A stretch of 64,000 nt of DNA, taken from Alphaproteobacteria bacterium. Lineage in GTDB: Bacteria > Pseudomonadota > Alphaproteobacteria > Kiloniellales > DSM-21159. The stretch covers positions 1 through 64,000 of the forward strand of contig JAUILQ010000011.1 of assembly GCA_030433005.1 (NCBI GenBank), in the 5' to 3' direction. This document shows positions 24,775 through 33,182 of the stretch, piece by piece. The notes under the pieces were generated by a model. It saw only the letters and a program-made list of their open reading frames with translations. It did not search any database and was not told the origin of the DNA. Position numbers and translations under genes: made by a program. Every line of letters starts with the position of its first letter. Position 1 is the stretch's first letter.

Positions 24775-25785
24775 TCAGCTGCCGTTGGCCGACTGCGCCG
24801 CGGCGATCAGGTCGGCGCCGATGTCGCCCTGGAACTGGTCCCAGACGGGCTGCATCGCCTCGACCCACTGCGCGCGCTGCTCGGGGGTGAGCTGCCGCAC
24901 CGTGGCGCCGGCGTCGATGATCTTCTGCTTGTTCTCCTCGTTGATCTGGGTCGACAGGCCGTTCCGCTCGGCGGTGACCTCGTCGAGGATCGCCTTGAGC
25001 TGGTTGCGCACCTCGCCGTCGAGGCCGTTCCACCACTCCGCGGAGGTCACGACGAGGTAGTCGATGATGCCGTGGTTGGACTCGGTGATGCCGTCCTGCA
25101 CCTCGAAGAACTTCTTGGTGTAGATGTTCGACCAGGTGTTCTCCTGGCCGTCGACGACGCCGGTCTGCAGCGCCCCGTAGACCTCGGAGAAGGCCATCTT
25201 CTGCGGGTTGGCGTCGAGCGCCTTGAACTGCGCCTCGAGCACGTCGGAGGTCTGGATGCGGAACTTCAGGCCGGCCGCGTCCTCGGGCACCAGCAGCGGC
25301 TTGTTGGCCGACAGCTGCTTCATGCCGTTGTGCCAGTAGCCGAGCCCGAGCAGGCCGCGGTCCTCCATGACGCGCAGCAGCTCCTGGCCGGCGTCGCTGG
25401 CCTGGAAGGCGTCGACCGCGTCGATGTTGGCGAACAGGAACGGCAGGTCGAAGACGCGGAACTTCTTGGTGTACTTCTCGAACTTCGACAGCGAGGGCGC
25501 GGCCATCTGGACGTCGCCCAGCTGCATCGCCTCCAGCACCTTGTCGTCGTTGTAGAGCTGCGAGTTCGGGTAGACCTCCATGCAGGCCACGCCGTTCATC
25601 TCGTCGTTGACCCGCTGCGCCAGCAGGTCGGCGGCCTCGCCCTTCGGGTGGCCCTGGGCGGCCGTCACGTGGCTGAACTTGATGACCATCTCGCCGTCGT
25701 CGCACTGCGCGAAGGCGGGGCTCGCCGAGGCGGCGAAGCCGACCAGCGCTGCGCCGGCCAGCAGACCGGTAAGGGTACGTTTCAT
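24775..25785 (-). CDS. dctP: TRAP transporter substrate-binding protein (DctP family)
   Basis: A 336-residue periplasmic binding protein. The start is ATG 25785 with GGGAGGAACATCC upstream, giving a clean signal peptide MKRTLTGLLAGAALVGFAAS ... AFAQ. The DctP fold is evident from MVIKFSHVTAAQGHPKGEAA, MEVYPNSQLYNDDKVLEAMQ, LKFRIQTSDVLEAQFKALDA (the conserved Arg that salt-bridges the ligand carboxylate) and VYGALQTGVVDGQENTWSNI. The ligand is therefore probably a carboxylate such as a C4-dicarboxylate or a hydroxy/keto acid. First gene of the TRAP operon. Confidence 0.94.
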   Translation of the reverse strand: MKRTLTGLLAGAALVGFAASASPAFAQCDDGEMVIKFSHVTAAQGHPKGEAADLLAQRVNDEMNGVACMEVYPNSQLYNDDKVLEAMQLGDVQMAAPSLSKFEKYTKKFRVFDLPFLFANIDAVDAFQASDAGQELLRVMEDRGLLGLGYWHNGMKQLSANKPLLVPEDAAGLKFRIQTSDVLEAQFKALDANPQKMAFSEVYGALQTGVVDGQENTWSNIYTKKFFEVQDGITESNHGIIDYLVVTSAEWWNGLDGEVRNQLKAILDEVTAERNGLSTQINEENKQKIIDAGATVRQLTPEQRAQWVEAMQPVWDQFQGDIGADLIAAAQSANGS

Positions 25786-25928
25786 CTGGATGTTCCTCCC
25801 TGGGATCGCTTTTCCATGCGTTTTCGTCAGGTCACCCCTGCGAGCCGCAAAATACCAGACTACCGGCGACAATCCACAGTCGATTCGTCAACCGACGACC
25901 CCTGCGCCGCGGCGGCCCGGGGCCCCGC

Positions 25929-26252
25929 CTACTCCAGCGACTCCAGGTAGGCGACGATGTCCTCGACGTGCTCGCGCGACAGCTCGAAGGGCGGCATCAC
26001 GCCGCGCAGGTGCGGGTTGGCCAGGAAGCCGCGCAGGTAGTCGGGCGAGCGGCGCTGCGCGACCTCCGGGAAGCTCGGCGCGACGTCGGACGCGCGCGCG
26101 GCGGCGTCCGTCGAGTGGCAGTCGCTGCACCAGCGCGCGACGATCGCCGCCCCGCGCTCCTCGGCGCCGAACTGCTGGGCGGCTGCCGGAGCAGCGAGCA
26201 TCAGGGCGGCCAGCCCCGCGGCCGGCAGGGTCGGGCTTCGGCGGAATCTCAT
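25929..26252 (-). CDS. Periplasmic class I cytochrome c (mono-haem)
   Basis: A 107-residue protein with signal peptide 1-26 (ending APAAAQ) and a single haem attachment site Cys42-Ser-Asp-Cys-His46. The axial Met is probably Met86 in HLRGVMPPFELS. SPDYLRGFLANPHLRGVMPP and HVEDIVAYLESL are typical of small soluble c-type cytochromes that shuttle electrons in the periplasm. It starts at ATG 26252, is transcribed divergently from the molybdopterin oxidoreductase gene and lies 143 bases upstream of dctP. Its redox partner is unknown; the divergent oxidoreductase lacks an export signal, so a direct pair is unlikely. Confidence 0.88.
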   Translation of the reverse strand: MRFRRSPTLPAAGLAALMLAAPAAAQQFGAEERGAAIVARWCSDCHSTDAAARASDVAPSFPEVAQRRSPDYLRGFLANPHLRGVMPPFELSREHVEDIVAYLESLE

Positions 26253-26408
26253 GGCGCGGAATCCTCCTCGTTCGCCGATGAGGCGGCAAGGGCGCCCCGC
26301 GGCGGCATCCCGCCGGAGAGGATGCGCCTCCCGCGCCGGCGCGTCGAGCCTCGGCGTCGTCTCCTGCCGCCCCTTCGTCTCGCCTTCCGGATCGTCTAGA
26401 CTTGGCTC

Positions 26409-28535
26409 ATGCCTCTCGACGCCAGCGACCCCCGCCCCGCCGCCGCCCAGCGCTCCAACCTCTGGGCGCGCTCGACCTGCCCGCACGACTGCCCCTCGAC
26501 CTGCGCGCTGCAGGTCGAGGTGCTCGACCCCGGCGCGCCCGGCAGCCCCGGCCGCATCGGCAAGGTGCGCGGCCACCCCGACCACCCCTACACGGCCGGC
26601 GTGATCTGCGCCAAGGTCGCGCGTTACGCCGAGCGCATGCACCACCCCGAGCGGCTGCTGCAGCCGCTCAAGCGGGTCGGCGACAAGGGCGTCGGCCTGG
26701 AGGCCTTCCGGCCGGTCTCCTGGGACGAGGCTCTGGACGAGGTCGCCCACCGCCTCGCCGAGGCCGAGCGGCGCTACGGCAGCGAGACGGTCTGGCCCTA
26801 CTTCTATGCCGGCACCATGGGCCACGTGCAGCGCGACGGCATCGAGCGGCTGCGCCACGCCAAGCGCTACTCCCGCCAGTGGTCGACGATCTGCACGACG
26901 CTGGCCGAGTCCGGCTGGCTGGCCGGCGTCGGCGCCAAGGCCGGCGTCGACACGCGCGAGATCGTCGAGAGCGACCTGGTCGTCGTCTGGGGCGGCAACC
27001 CGGTCTCGACCCAGGTCAACGTCATGACCTGGGTCGCCAAGGCCCGCAAGGCGCGCGGCGCCAAGCTGGTCGTCGTCGACCCCTACCGCACCGGCACCGC
27101 CGAGCAGGCCGACCTGCACCTCTGCCTCAAGCCCGGCACCGACGCCGCGCTCGCCGCCGCCGTCATCCACGTGCTGCTGCGCGACGGCCTGGCCGACCGC
27201 GACTACCTCGCCCGCCTGACCGACTGGGACGCCGAGACCGAGGAGCACTTCCGGGCGCGCGGCCCCGAGTGGGCGGCCGGCATCACCGGCCTGACGGTCG
27301 AGGAGATCGAGGGCTTCGCCCGGCTCTACGGCTCGACCAGGCGCTCCTTCATCCGCGTCGGCTACGGCTTCTCGCGCTCGCGCAACGGCGCCGCCTCGGT
27401 GCACGCCGTCTCCTGCCTGCCGGCGGTGACCGGCGCCTGGGCGGTCGAGGGCGGCGGCGCGCTCTGGGGCAACGGCGCGATCTACCACCTCGACAAGACC
27501 CTGGTCGAAGGCCTCGACGTGCTCGACAAGTCGGTGCGCAAGCTCGACCAGTCGCGCTTCGGGCCGGTGATGACCGGCGACCCGGCGGACCTGGGCGAGG
27601 GCCCGCCGGTGACCGGGCTGTTCATCCAGAACACCAACCCGGCCAACGTCTGCCCGGAGACCCGCAAGTGCCTGGAGGGCCTGGCACGCGACGACCTCTT
27701 CACCTGCGTGCACGAGCAGTTCATGACCGAGACCGCGGCGATGGCCGACATCGTGCTGCCGGCGACCATGTTCCTCGAGCACGACGACTTCTACACCGCC
27801 AGCGGCCACACCTTCCTGCAGATCGCGCCCAAGGTCGTCGAGGCGCCCGGCGAGTGCCGCTCCAACCACGAGGTCGTCTGCGACCTCGCCAGGCGGCTCG
27901 GCGCCGAGCACCCCGGCTTCGAGATGACCGCGATGGAGCTGATCGAGGCGACCTGGCAGGCCTCGGGCCACGGCTCGGCGCGCGCGTTGCTCGACGGCGA
28001 CGGCTGGCTCGACTGCTCGGAGACGCCCGAGCGCCAGCACTTCCGCGAGGGCTTCCCGCACCCCGGCGGCCGCTTCCGCTTCACCGCCGACTGGGCCACG
28101 GTCGGGCGCGACCACGCCGGCCTGCCGCCGCGCGCCGACTACTGGACCGCGATCGACCTGCAGGATGCGGAGCGGCCCTTCCGGCTGGTCGCCGCGCCGG
28201 CGCGCAGCTACCTCAACTCGACCTTCGCCGAGACGCCGGGCTCGCAGAAGCGCGAGCGGCGCCCGACCCTGCTGATCCACCCGCAGGCGCTGGCCCGGCT
28301 GGGCGCGGCCGACGGCGACCTCATGCGGGTCGGCAACGAGCGCGGGTCGATCCGCCTGCACGCCCAGGCCTTCGACGGCGTGCAGCCCGACGTCGTGGTC
28401 ATCGAATCGATCTGGCCCAACAAGGCCTTCGTCGACGGCCTGGGCGTCAACGTCCTGACCTCCGCCGACGCCGGCGCGCCGCGCGGCGGCGCGGTGTTCC
28501 ACGACACGGCGGTCTGGGTCGAGCGGAGCGCCTGA
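26409..28535 (+). CDS. Molybdopterin oxidoreductase (DMSO reductase family), cytoplasmic
   Basis: A 708-residue catalytic subunit of the DMSO-reductase superfamily. The N-terminal Cys24-x3-Cys28-x3-Cys32 ... Cys67 set (STCPHDCPSTCALQV, GVICAKV) binds a 4Fe-4S cluster, followed by molybdopterin-binding domains (VVVWGGNPVSTQVNVMTWVA, LFIQNTNPANVCPETRKCLE, VLPATMFLEHDDFY) and the C-terminal MGD-binding barrel (RAPTLLIHPQ-like RRPTLLIHPQALARLGAADG). No twin-arginine signal is seen, so it should stay in the cytoplasm. Three bases separate it from the acyl-CoA ligase gene. Substrate is unknown; formate dehydrogenase-like or aldehyde/acid redox roles are both possible. Confidence 0.9.
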   Translation: MPLDASDPRPAAAQRSNLWARSTCPHDCPSTCALQVEVLDPGAPGSPGRIGKVRGHPDHPYTAGVICAKVARYAERMHHPERLLQPLKRVGDKGVGLEAFRPVSWDEALDEVAHRLAEAERRYGSETVWPYFYAGTMGHVQRDGIERLRHAKRYSRQWSTICTTLAESGWLAGVGAKAGVDTREIVESDLVVVWGGNPVSTQVNVMTWVAKARKARGAKLVVVDPYRTGTAEQADLHLCLKPGTDAALAAAVIHVLLRDGLADRDYLARLTDWDAETEEHFRARGPEWAAGITGLTVEEIEGFARLYGSTRRSFIRVGYGFSRSRNGAASVHAVSCLPAVTGAWAVEGGGALWGNGAIYHLDKTLVEGLDVLDKSVRKLDQSRFGPVMTGDPADLGEGPPVTGLFIQNTNPANVCPETRKCLEGLARDDLFTCVHEQFMTETAAMADIVLPATMFLEHDDFYTASGHTFLQIAPKVVEAPGECRSNHEVVCDLARRLGAEHPGFEMTAMELIEATWQASGHGSARALLDGDGWLDCSETPERQHFREGFPHPGGRFRFTADWATVGRDHAGLPPRADYWTAIDLQDAERPFRLVAAPARSYLNSTFAETPGSQKRERRPTLLIHPQALARLGAADGDLMRVGNERGSIRLHAQAFDGVQPDVVVIESIWPNKAFVDGLGVNVLTSADAGAPRGGAVFHDTAVWVERSA

Positions 28536-28538
28536 CGG

Positions 28539-30167
28539 GTGCTGCCGGCCGCCGAGAGCTACGAGGCGCTCGCCGCGGCCTTCCGCTGGCAGATCCCCGA
28601 GCGCTACAACATCGGTGTCGACGCCTGCGACAAGTGGGCCGACGGCTCGGGACGCCTGGCGCTGATCCACCTGAAGGCCGACGGCAGCCGGCGCGACTAC
28701 TCCTTCGACGAGCTGAAGCGGCTGTCGAACCGCCTGGGCAACGCGCTCGCCGCCTACGGCCTGAAGCGCGGCGAGCGCATCGGCGTGCTGCTGCCGCAGG
28801 CGCCGGAGACGGCGCTGACCCACCTCGCCGCCTTCAAGCTCGGCGCCATCACCGTGCCGCTGTTCACGCTGTTCGGCGAGGAGGCGCTGGAGTACCGCCT
28901 GGCCGACTGCGGCGCGCGCGTCCTGGTCACCGACCGCAGCGGCCTGGAGAAGATCGCGCCCTTGCGCGACCGCCTGCCGGAGCTGAAGACGGTGCTCTGC
29001 ATCGACGGGCCCTCGGCCGAGGCGCGCAGCTTCTGGCACGAGATAGACAAGGCGAGCGAGGCCTTCCGGCCGGTCGACACCGCCGCCGACGACCCGGCGC
29101 TGATCATCTACACCTCGGGCACCACCGGCCAGCCCAAGGGCGCGCTGCACGCCCAGCGCGTGCTGCTCGGCCACCTGCCCGGCGTCGAGCTGCCGCAGGA
29201 GCTGTTCCCGCAGCCCGGCGACCGCTTCTGGACGCCCGCCGACTGGGCCTGGATCGGCGGCCTGCTCGACGTGCTGCTGCCGAGCCTGCACCACGGCGTG
29301 CCGGTGGTCGCCCACCGCATGGCCAAGTTCGATCCCGAGGCGGCCTTCCGCCTGATGGCCGAGCTGGAGGTGCGCAACGCCTTCATGCCGCCGACCGCGC
29401 TCAAGCTGATGCGCGGCGTCGAGCGGCCGCGCGAGCGCTTCAACCACCGCCTGCGCTCGATCGGCTCGGGCGGCGAGACCCTGGGGGCCGAGCTGCTCGA
29501 CTGGGGCCGCGAGGCCTTCGACCTGACCTTCAACGAGTTCTACGGCCAGACCGAGTGCAACCTGATCGTCGCCAACTGCGCCGGCCTGTTCCCGGTGCGG
29601 CCGGGCTCGATGGGCCGCGCCGTGCCGGGCCACCGCGTCGCCGTCCTCGACGCCGACGGCAACGAGGTCGGGCCCGGCGAGGAGGGCGACATCGCGGTCG
29701 CCCGGCCGGACCCGGTGATGTTCCTGGCGTACTGGAACAAGCCCGAGGCGACGGCCGCCAAGTTCCGCCGCGCGCCCGACGGCGGCGAGTGGCTGCTGAC
29801 CGGCGACCGCGGCAGCCGCGACGCGGAAGGCTACTTCCGCTTCGTCGGGCGCGACGACGACGTCATCACCTCCGGCGGCTACCGCATCGGCCCGGGCGAG
29901 ATCGAGGACTGCCTGCTCCGACACCCGGCGGTCGCGCTGGCGGCCGCTGTCGGCGTGCCCGACCCGCTGCGCACCGAGCGGGTCAAGGCCTTCGTCGTGC
30001 TCGCCGAGGGCCATGCGCCCTCCGAGGCGCTCGCCGCCGAGATCCAGGACTGGGTGAAGACCCGCCTGGCCGCCCACGAGTACCCGCGCGAGGTCGAGTT
30101 CCTCGACGCCCTGCCGATGACCACCACCGGCAAGATCGTGCGCCGGGAGCTGCGCCAGCGCGGCTGA
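28539..30167 (+). CDS. Acyl-CoA synthetase (AMP-forming), acetate/medium-chain type
   Basis: A 542-residue ANL-superfamily ligase that adenylates a carboxylic acid and transfers it to CoA. The start GTG 28539 is three bases after the preceding stop. P-loop YTSGTTGQPKGALH (about 188-201), the FNEFYGQTECNLIVANC active-site block, LTGDRGSRDAEGYFRFVGRDDDVITSGGYRIGPGEIE hinge region and catalytic Lys in MTTTGKIVRRELR are intact. The sequence resembles the acetyl-CoA-synthetase-like branch used for short to medium acids or benzoate-like substrates. Co-transcription with the molybdenum enzyme suggests that the enzyme's acid product, or its precursor, is CoA-activated here. Confidence 0.9.
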   Translation: MLPAAESYEALAAAFRWQIPERYNIGVDACDKWADGSGRLALIHLKADGSRRDYSFDELKRLSNRLGNALAAYGLKRGERIGVLLPQAPETALTHLAAFKLGAITVPLFTLFGEEALEYRLADCGARVLVTDRSGLEKIAPLRDRLPELKTVLCIDGPSAEARSFWHEIDKASEAFRPVDTAADDPALIIYTSGTTGQPKGALHAQRVLLGHLPGVELPQELFPQPGDRFWTPADWAWIGGLLDVLLPSLHHGVPVVAHRMAKFDPEAAFRLMAELEVRNAFMPPTALKLMRGVERPRERFNHRLRSIGSGGETLGAELLDWGREAFDLTFNEFYGQTECNLIVANCAGLFPVRPGSMGRAVPGHRVAVLDADGNEVGPGEEGDIAVARPDPVMFLAYWNKPEATAAKFRRAPDGGEWLLTGDRGSRDAEGYFRFVGRDDDVITSGGYRIGPGEIEDCLLRHPAVALAAAVGVPDPLRTERVKAFVVLAEGHAPSEALAAEIQDWVKTRLAAHEYPREVEFLDALPMTTTGKIVRRELRQRG

Positions 30168-30273
30168 GCGCGCGCCGCCGCCCTTCCCCCCTCCGATTCC
30201 CTGCGACCGTCCCGAGACCGCCCGGCCCCGCGTCCGGCGCTCCGAGAGCCGAGTTGACCGTCCGGAGCGAGTC

Positions 30274-32022
30274 ATGATGAAAAGTGATGAAGTTGGAGCA
30301 ACACGGGAGGCGACGGTGGGCGAGGCTGGACGATCGGAGAGCGGGCGGCGGCCGGCGGTGCTCGACATCCTGGGCAAGGGGCTGACCGAGGCCGACCTGA
30401 TCGACGCCCACCTGCGCGATCCCGACGCCCGCCAGCGCCAGATCGAGTCCGAGCCGCTGCCGGCGACCAACTACGACGTCGTCGCCGAGGCCGCCGCCGA
30501 GGTGCCGGACCAGACCGCCTGGAACTTCTTCGAGACCGAGGAGGCGCTGACCTACCGCGAGGTGATCGAGCGGGTGAACCGCCTGGCCCACGGCCTCGCG
30601 GGGCTGGGCGTCGCCAAGGGCAGCCACGTCGGCGTCATGCTGCCGAACCGGCCGGCCTTCCCGCTGGCCTGGCTGGCGATCGGCCGCCTCGGCGCGGTGA
30701 TGATCCCGATCAACATCGGCTACACCGGGCGCGAGCTCGACTACATCCTCAACGACGGCGACGCCGAGTTCCTGGTCATCGACGCCGCCTGCCTGCCCGC
30801 CTTCGAGGCGATGCAGGAGCGCCCGGCGCATCTCGAGGCGACGCGGATCGTCGTCCACGGGGCCGAGCCGACCGAGGGGCGGCAGGGGTTCGAGGCGCTG
30901 ATCGCCGCCGGCGACCCGGCCTTCGTGCCGGCCGAGACGGCGGCGCCGGACGACCTGCTGAACATCCAGTACACCTCGGGCACCACCGGCTTTCCCAAGG
31001 GCTGCATGCTGCGCCACAGCTACTGGACGGGCACCGGCAAGGTGGCGGCGCGGCGCGACGGCATCGTCATGAAGAACATCTTCGCCAACCAGCCCTTCTA
31101 CTACATGGACCCGCAGTGGATGACGCTGCTGGCGGCCTACCAGCGCGGCACGCTGTTCGCCGTGCTCAAGCCGAGCGGCAGCCGCTTCATGGAGCGGGCG
31201 CGGCGCTTCGACATCCACTTCTGCATCTTCCCGGAGGTCGTCTACAAGCAGCCGGCGCGGCCCGACGACGGCGACAACGCGATCCGCCGCGCCAACATCT
31301 ACGGCGTGCGCAAGGAGATCCACGAGGACCTGCAGCGGCGCTTCGACCTGACCGCGCGCGAGGCCTTCGGCATGACCGAGGTCGGCACCACGCTGTTCGT
31401 GCCGATCGAGGCCACCGAGATGGTCGGCCAGGGCTCCTGCGGCCGGCCCGCGGCCTTCCGGCGCTGCCGCATCGTCGACGACGAGGGTCGCGACGTCCCG
31501 GACGGCGAGGTCGGCGAGCTGGTCGTCGCCGGCTTCAACATCCTGCTCGGCTACTACAAGAAGCCAGAGGCCACGGCCGAGGCCTTCTTCGGCGAGTGGT
31601 TCCGCACCGGCGACCTGTTCCGCCGCGACGCGCGCGGCTACTACTACATCGTCGGCCGCAAGAAGGACATGATCCGGCGCAGCGGCGAGAACGTCGCGGC
31701 GCGCGAGGTCGAGAGCGTGCTGCTGGAGATGCCGGAGATCCAGGACGCCGCCGTCGTCGGGGTCAAGGACCCGGACCGCGGCGAGGAGATCAAGGCGCTG
31801 GTCATCCTGGCGCCCGGCCACGACCGCGAGAGCGTGCCGCCCGAGCGGATCCTGGCGCACGCCGCCAGCCGGCTGGCGCGCTTCAAGGTGCCGCGCTACC
31901 TGGCCTACCGCGAGCGCTTTCCGCGCACGCCCTCGATGAAGATCCGCAAGGGCGAGCTGCGCACCGAGGCGGAGGACCTGCGCGTCGGCGCCTGGGACGC
32001 GGTCGACGGGATCTGGCGGTAG
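30274..32022 (+). CDS. ATP-dependent acyl-CoA ligase (CaiC-like AMP-forming)
   Basis: A second ANL-superfamily ligase of 582 residues. Motifs are YTSGTTGFPKGCMLRHSYW, REAFGMTEVGTTLF, a GEWFRTGDLFRRDARGYYYI hinge and catalytic Lys in RTPSMKIRKGELR. The pattern resembles crotonobetaine/carnitine-CoA ligase relatives, but neighbours do not form a cai operon. Two starts are possible: ATG 30274 (GGAGCGAGTC upstream) or GTG 30316, which has the better Shine-Dalgarno sequence (CGGGAGGCGACG). The first 40 residues are poorly conserved-looking. It follows the other ligase by 106 bases and converges on the LysR gene; together they look like acid-activation steps of the same pathway. Confidence 0.88.
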   Translation: MMKSDEVGATREATVGEAGRSESGRRPAVLDILGKGLTEADLIDAHLRDPDARQRQIESEPLPATNYDVVAEAAAEVPDQTAWNFFETEEALTYREVIERVNRLAHGLAGLGVAKGSHVGVMLPNRPAFPLAWLAIGRLGAVMIPINIGYTGRELDYILNDGDAEFLVIDAACLPAFEAMQERPAHLEATRIVVHGAEPTEGRQGFEALIAAGDPAFVPAETAAPDDLLNIQYTSGTTGFPKGCMLRHSYWTGTGKVAARRDGIVMKNIFANQPFYYMDPQWMTLLAAYQRGTLFAVLKPSGSRFMERARRFDIHFCIFPEVVYKQPARPDDGDNAIRRANIYGVRKEIHEDLQRRFDLTAREAFGMTEVGTTLFVPIEATEMVGQGSCGRPAAFRRCRIVDDEGRDVPDGEVGELVVAGFNILLGYYKKPEATAEAFFGEWFRTGDLFRRDARGYYYIVGRKKDMIRRSGENVAAREVESVLLEMPEIQDAAVVGVKDPDRGEEIKALVILAPGHDRESVPPERILAHAASRLARFKVPRYLAYRERFPRTPSMKIRKGELRTEAEDLRVGAWDAVDGIWR

Positions 32023-32080
32023 GTTTTCCGACGGGCCGGTGCCGATTCCGCGCGAGCGGAAACCGCGATAGATCCCGCAC

Positions 32081-33013
32081 TCACCGCGCCGGCGGCGTGA
32101 AGCGGCGGATGCCGAGCTCCTCGATGAGCGCGTCCATGGCTTCCTCCAGGAAGGCCTCGAAGGCGGCGGCCAGGCGCGAGGGCGCCCGGTGGCGGGGGCG
32201 CAGCAGGCGGATCTGGTAGGGCACGGCCGGCGCGAAGGGCCGCACGACGATGCTGCCTTCGGCGGCGAAGTGCGCGGCCGTGAAGGGATCGACCAGCGAC
32301 AGCCCCAGGCCCTCGGCGACGAAGCTGCAGGCGCCGTCGGAGATGTAGGCCTCGATCCGCTGCACGCGGTCGACGTCGGCGGCCTCGAAGACCTGGTCGA
32401 TGGCGTGGCGCGTGCGGGTGTCGCGGGTGAAGGAGACGAAGCTCTCGCCGGCGAAGTCCTCGGGCGTCAGGCGCTCGCGCGCGGCCAGGCGGTGGCCCGG
32501 CGGCAGCGCCGCCACCGCCTCGACGCGACAGAGCGTGCGCTTGATCACCGAGGGATGCTCGACGTTGAGCAGCGACAGGCCGAGGTCGACCTGCTGGCCG
32601 GCGACCCACTGGTTGGCGACCTGCGAGCCGTGGGTGTGCAGAGTCACCGCCGCCTCCGGGTGCTCCTCGAGGAAGCGGGCGACGATGCGCGGCAGGTGGC
32701 GCTGGCCGAGCGCCGGCATGGCGACCAGGTTGAGCCGCCCCGCGCGGGTCGTGCGCAGGCCCTCGGCGACGCGCTGCAGGGCATGCAGGCCGAGTACCAT
32801 CTTCTCGGCCTCGAGGTAGAGCAGCTCGCCCTCCGGCGTCGGCACGAGCCGCTTCCGGACGCGATCGAACAGCCGCAGCCGGGTCTCGTCCTCGAGCGCC
32901 GCGATCAGCTTGCTGATCGCCGGCTGGGTCAGGCCCAGGGCCTCGGCGGCACCGGTCACCGTGCCGTGCTGCATGACGGCGCGGAAGGCGTCGAGCTGGC
33001 GGGTCGTGATCAT
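32081..33013 (-). CDS. LysR-family transcriptional regulator
   Basis: A 310-residue LysR regulator. ATG 33013 (MITTRQLDAFRAVMQHGTVT) is selected because the winged helix-turn-helix begins at once and GGGAG precedes it; a longer in-frame start has no family support. HTH residues about 18-40 are AAEALGLTQPAISKLIAALE; the effector domain (about 90-300) starts GRLNLVAMPALGQRHLPRIV. It is divergent from the polyamine-type ABC operon at 33183 and carries a long inverted repeat at 33038-33065 just in front of its own gene, so it most likely controls that operon and itself in response to the imported substrate. Confidence 0.93.
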   Translation of the reverse strand: MITTRQLDAFRAVMQHGTVTGAAEALGLTQPAISKLIAALEDETRLRLFDRVRKRLVPTPEGELLYLEAEKMVLGLHALQRVAEGLRTTRAGRLNLVAMPALGQRHLPRIVARFLEEHPEAAVTLHTHGSQVANQWVAGQQVDLGLSLLNVEHPSVIKRTLCRVEAVAALPPGHRLAARERLTPEDFAGESFVSFTRDTRTRHAIDQVFEAADVDRVQRIEAYISDGACSFVAEGLGLSLVDPFTAAHFAAEGSIVVRPFAPAVPYQIRLLRPRHRAPSRLAAAFEAFLEEAMDALIEELGIRRFTPPAR

Positions 33014-33037
33014 CGCGTCGGCTCCCTTCCCGGGAAA

Positions 33038-33065
33038 GCAATATAACATTCAGGAATGATATTGC
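33038..33065. promoter_or_regulatory. Inverted repeat operator for the divergent LysR/ABC transporter genes
   Basis: GCAATAT-AA-CATTC (33038-33051) is mirrored by GAATG-ATATTGC (33054-33065) around a central AG, apart from two extra A residues in the left arm. The site is strikingly A/T-rich within a very G/C-rich genome, lies 25 bases upstream of the LysR start and contains the T-N11-A pattern expected of LysR operators. The plus-strand operon starts 118 bases further on. Confidence 0.65.
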
Positions 33066-33182
33066 TTCAATTCGCAATTTGCTTCGCCTTGCGCGCTGTG
33101 GCGCGATTAACCAAAGGCCGGGTTCCGGCCCAGGCGGCCGGAACCGAACAAGAGCCGCCATGCAGAACAGAGGAGGGTGACA

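Noticed and set aside
25929..30470. A continuous minus-strand open frame of about 1500 codons antisense to the molybdopterin oxidoreductase and ligase genes
   Set aside because: Its composition is Gly/Ala/Arg/Asp-rich without domains, and it lies opposite genes with clear motifs. Only its last 107 codons (cytochrome c) are real. Long antisense frames are expected at this GC content.
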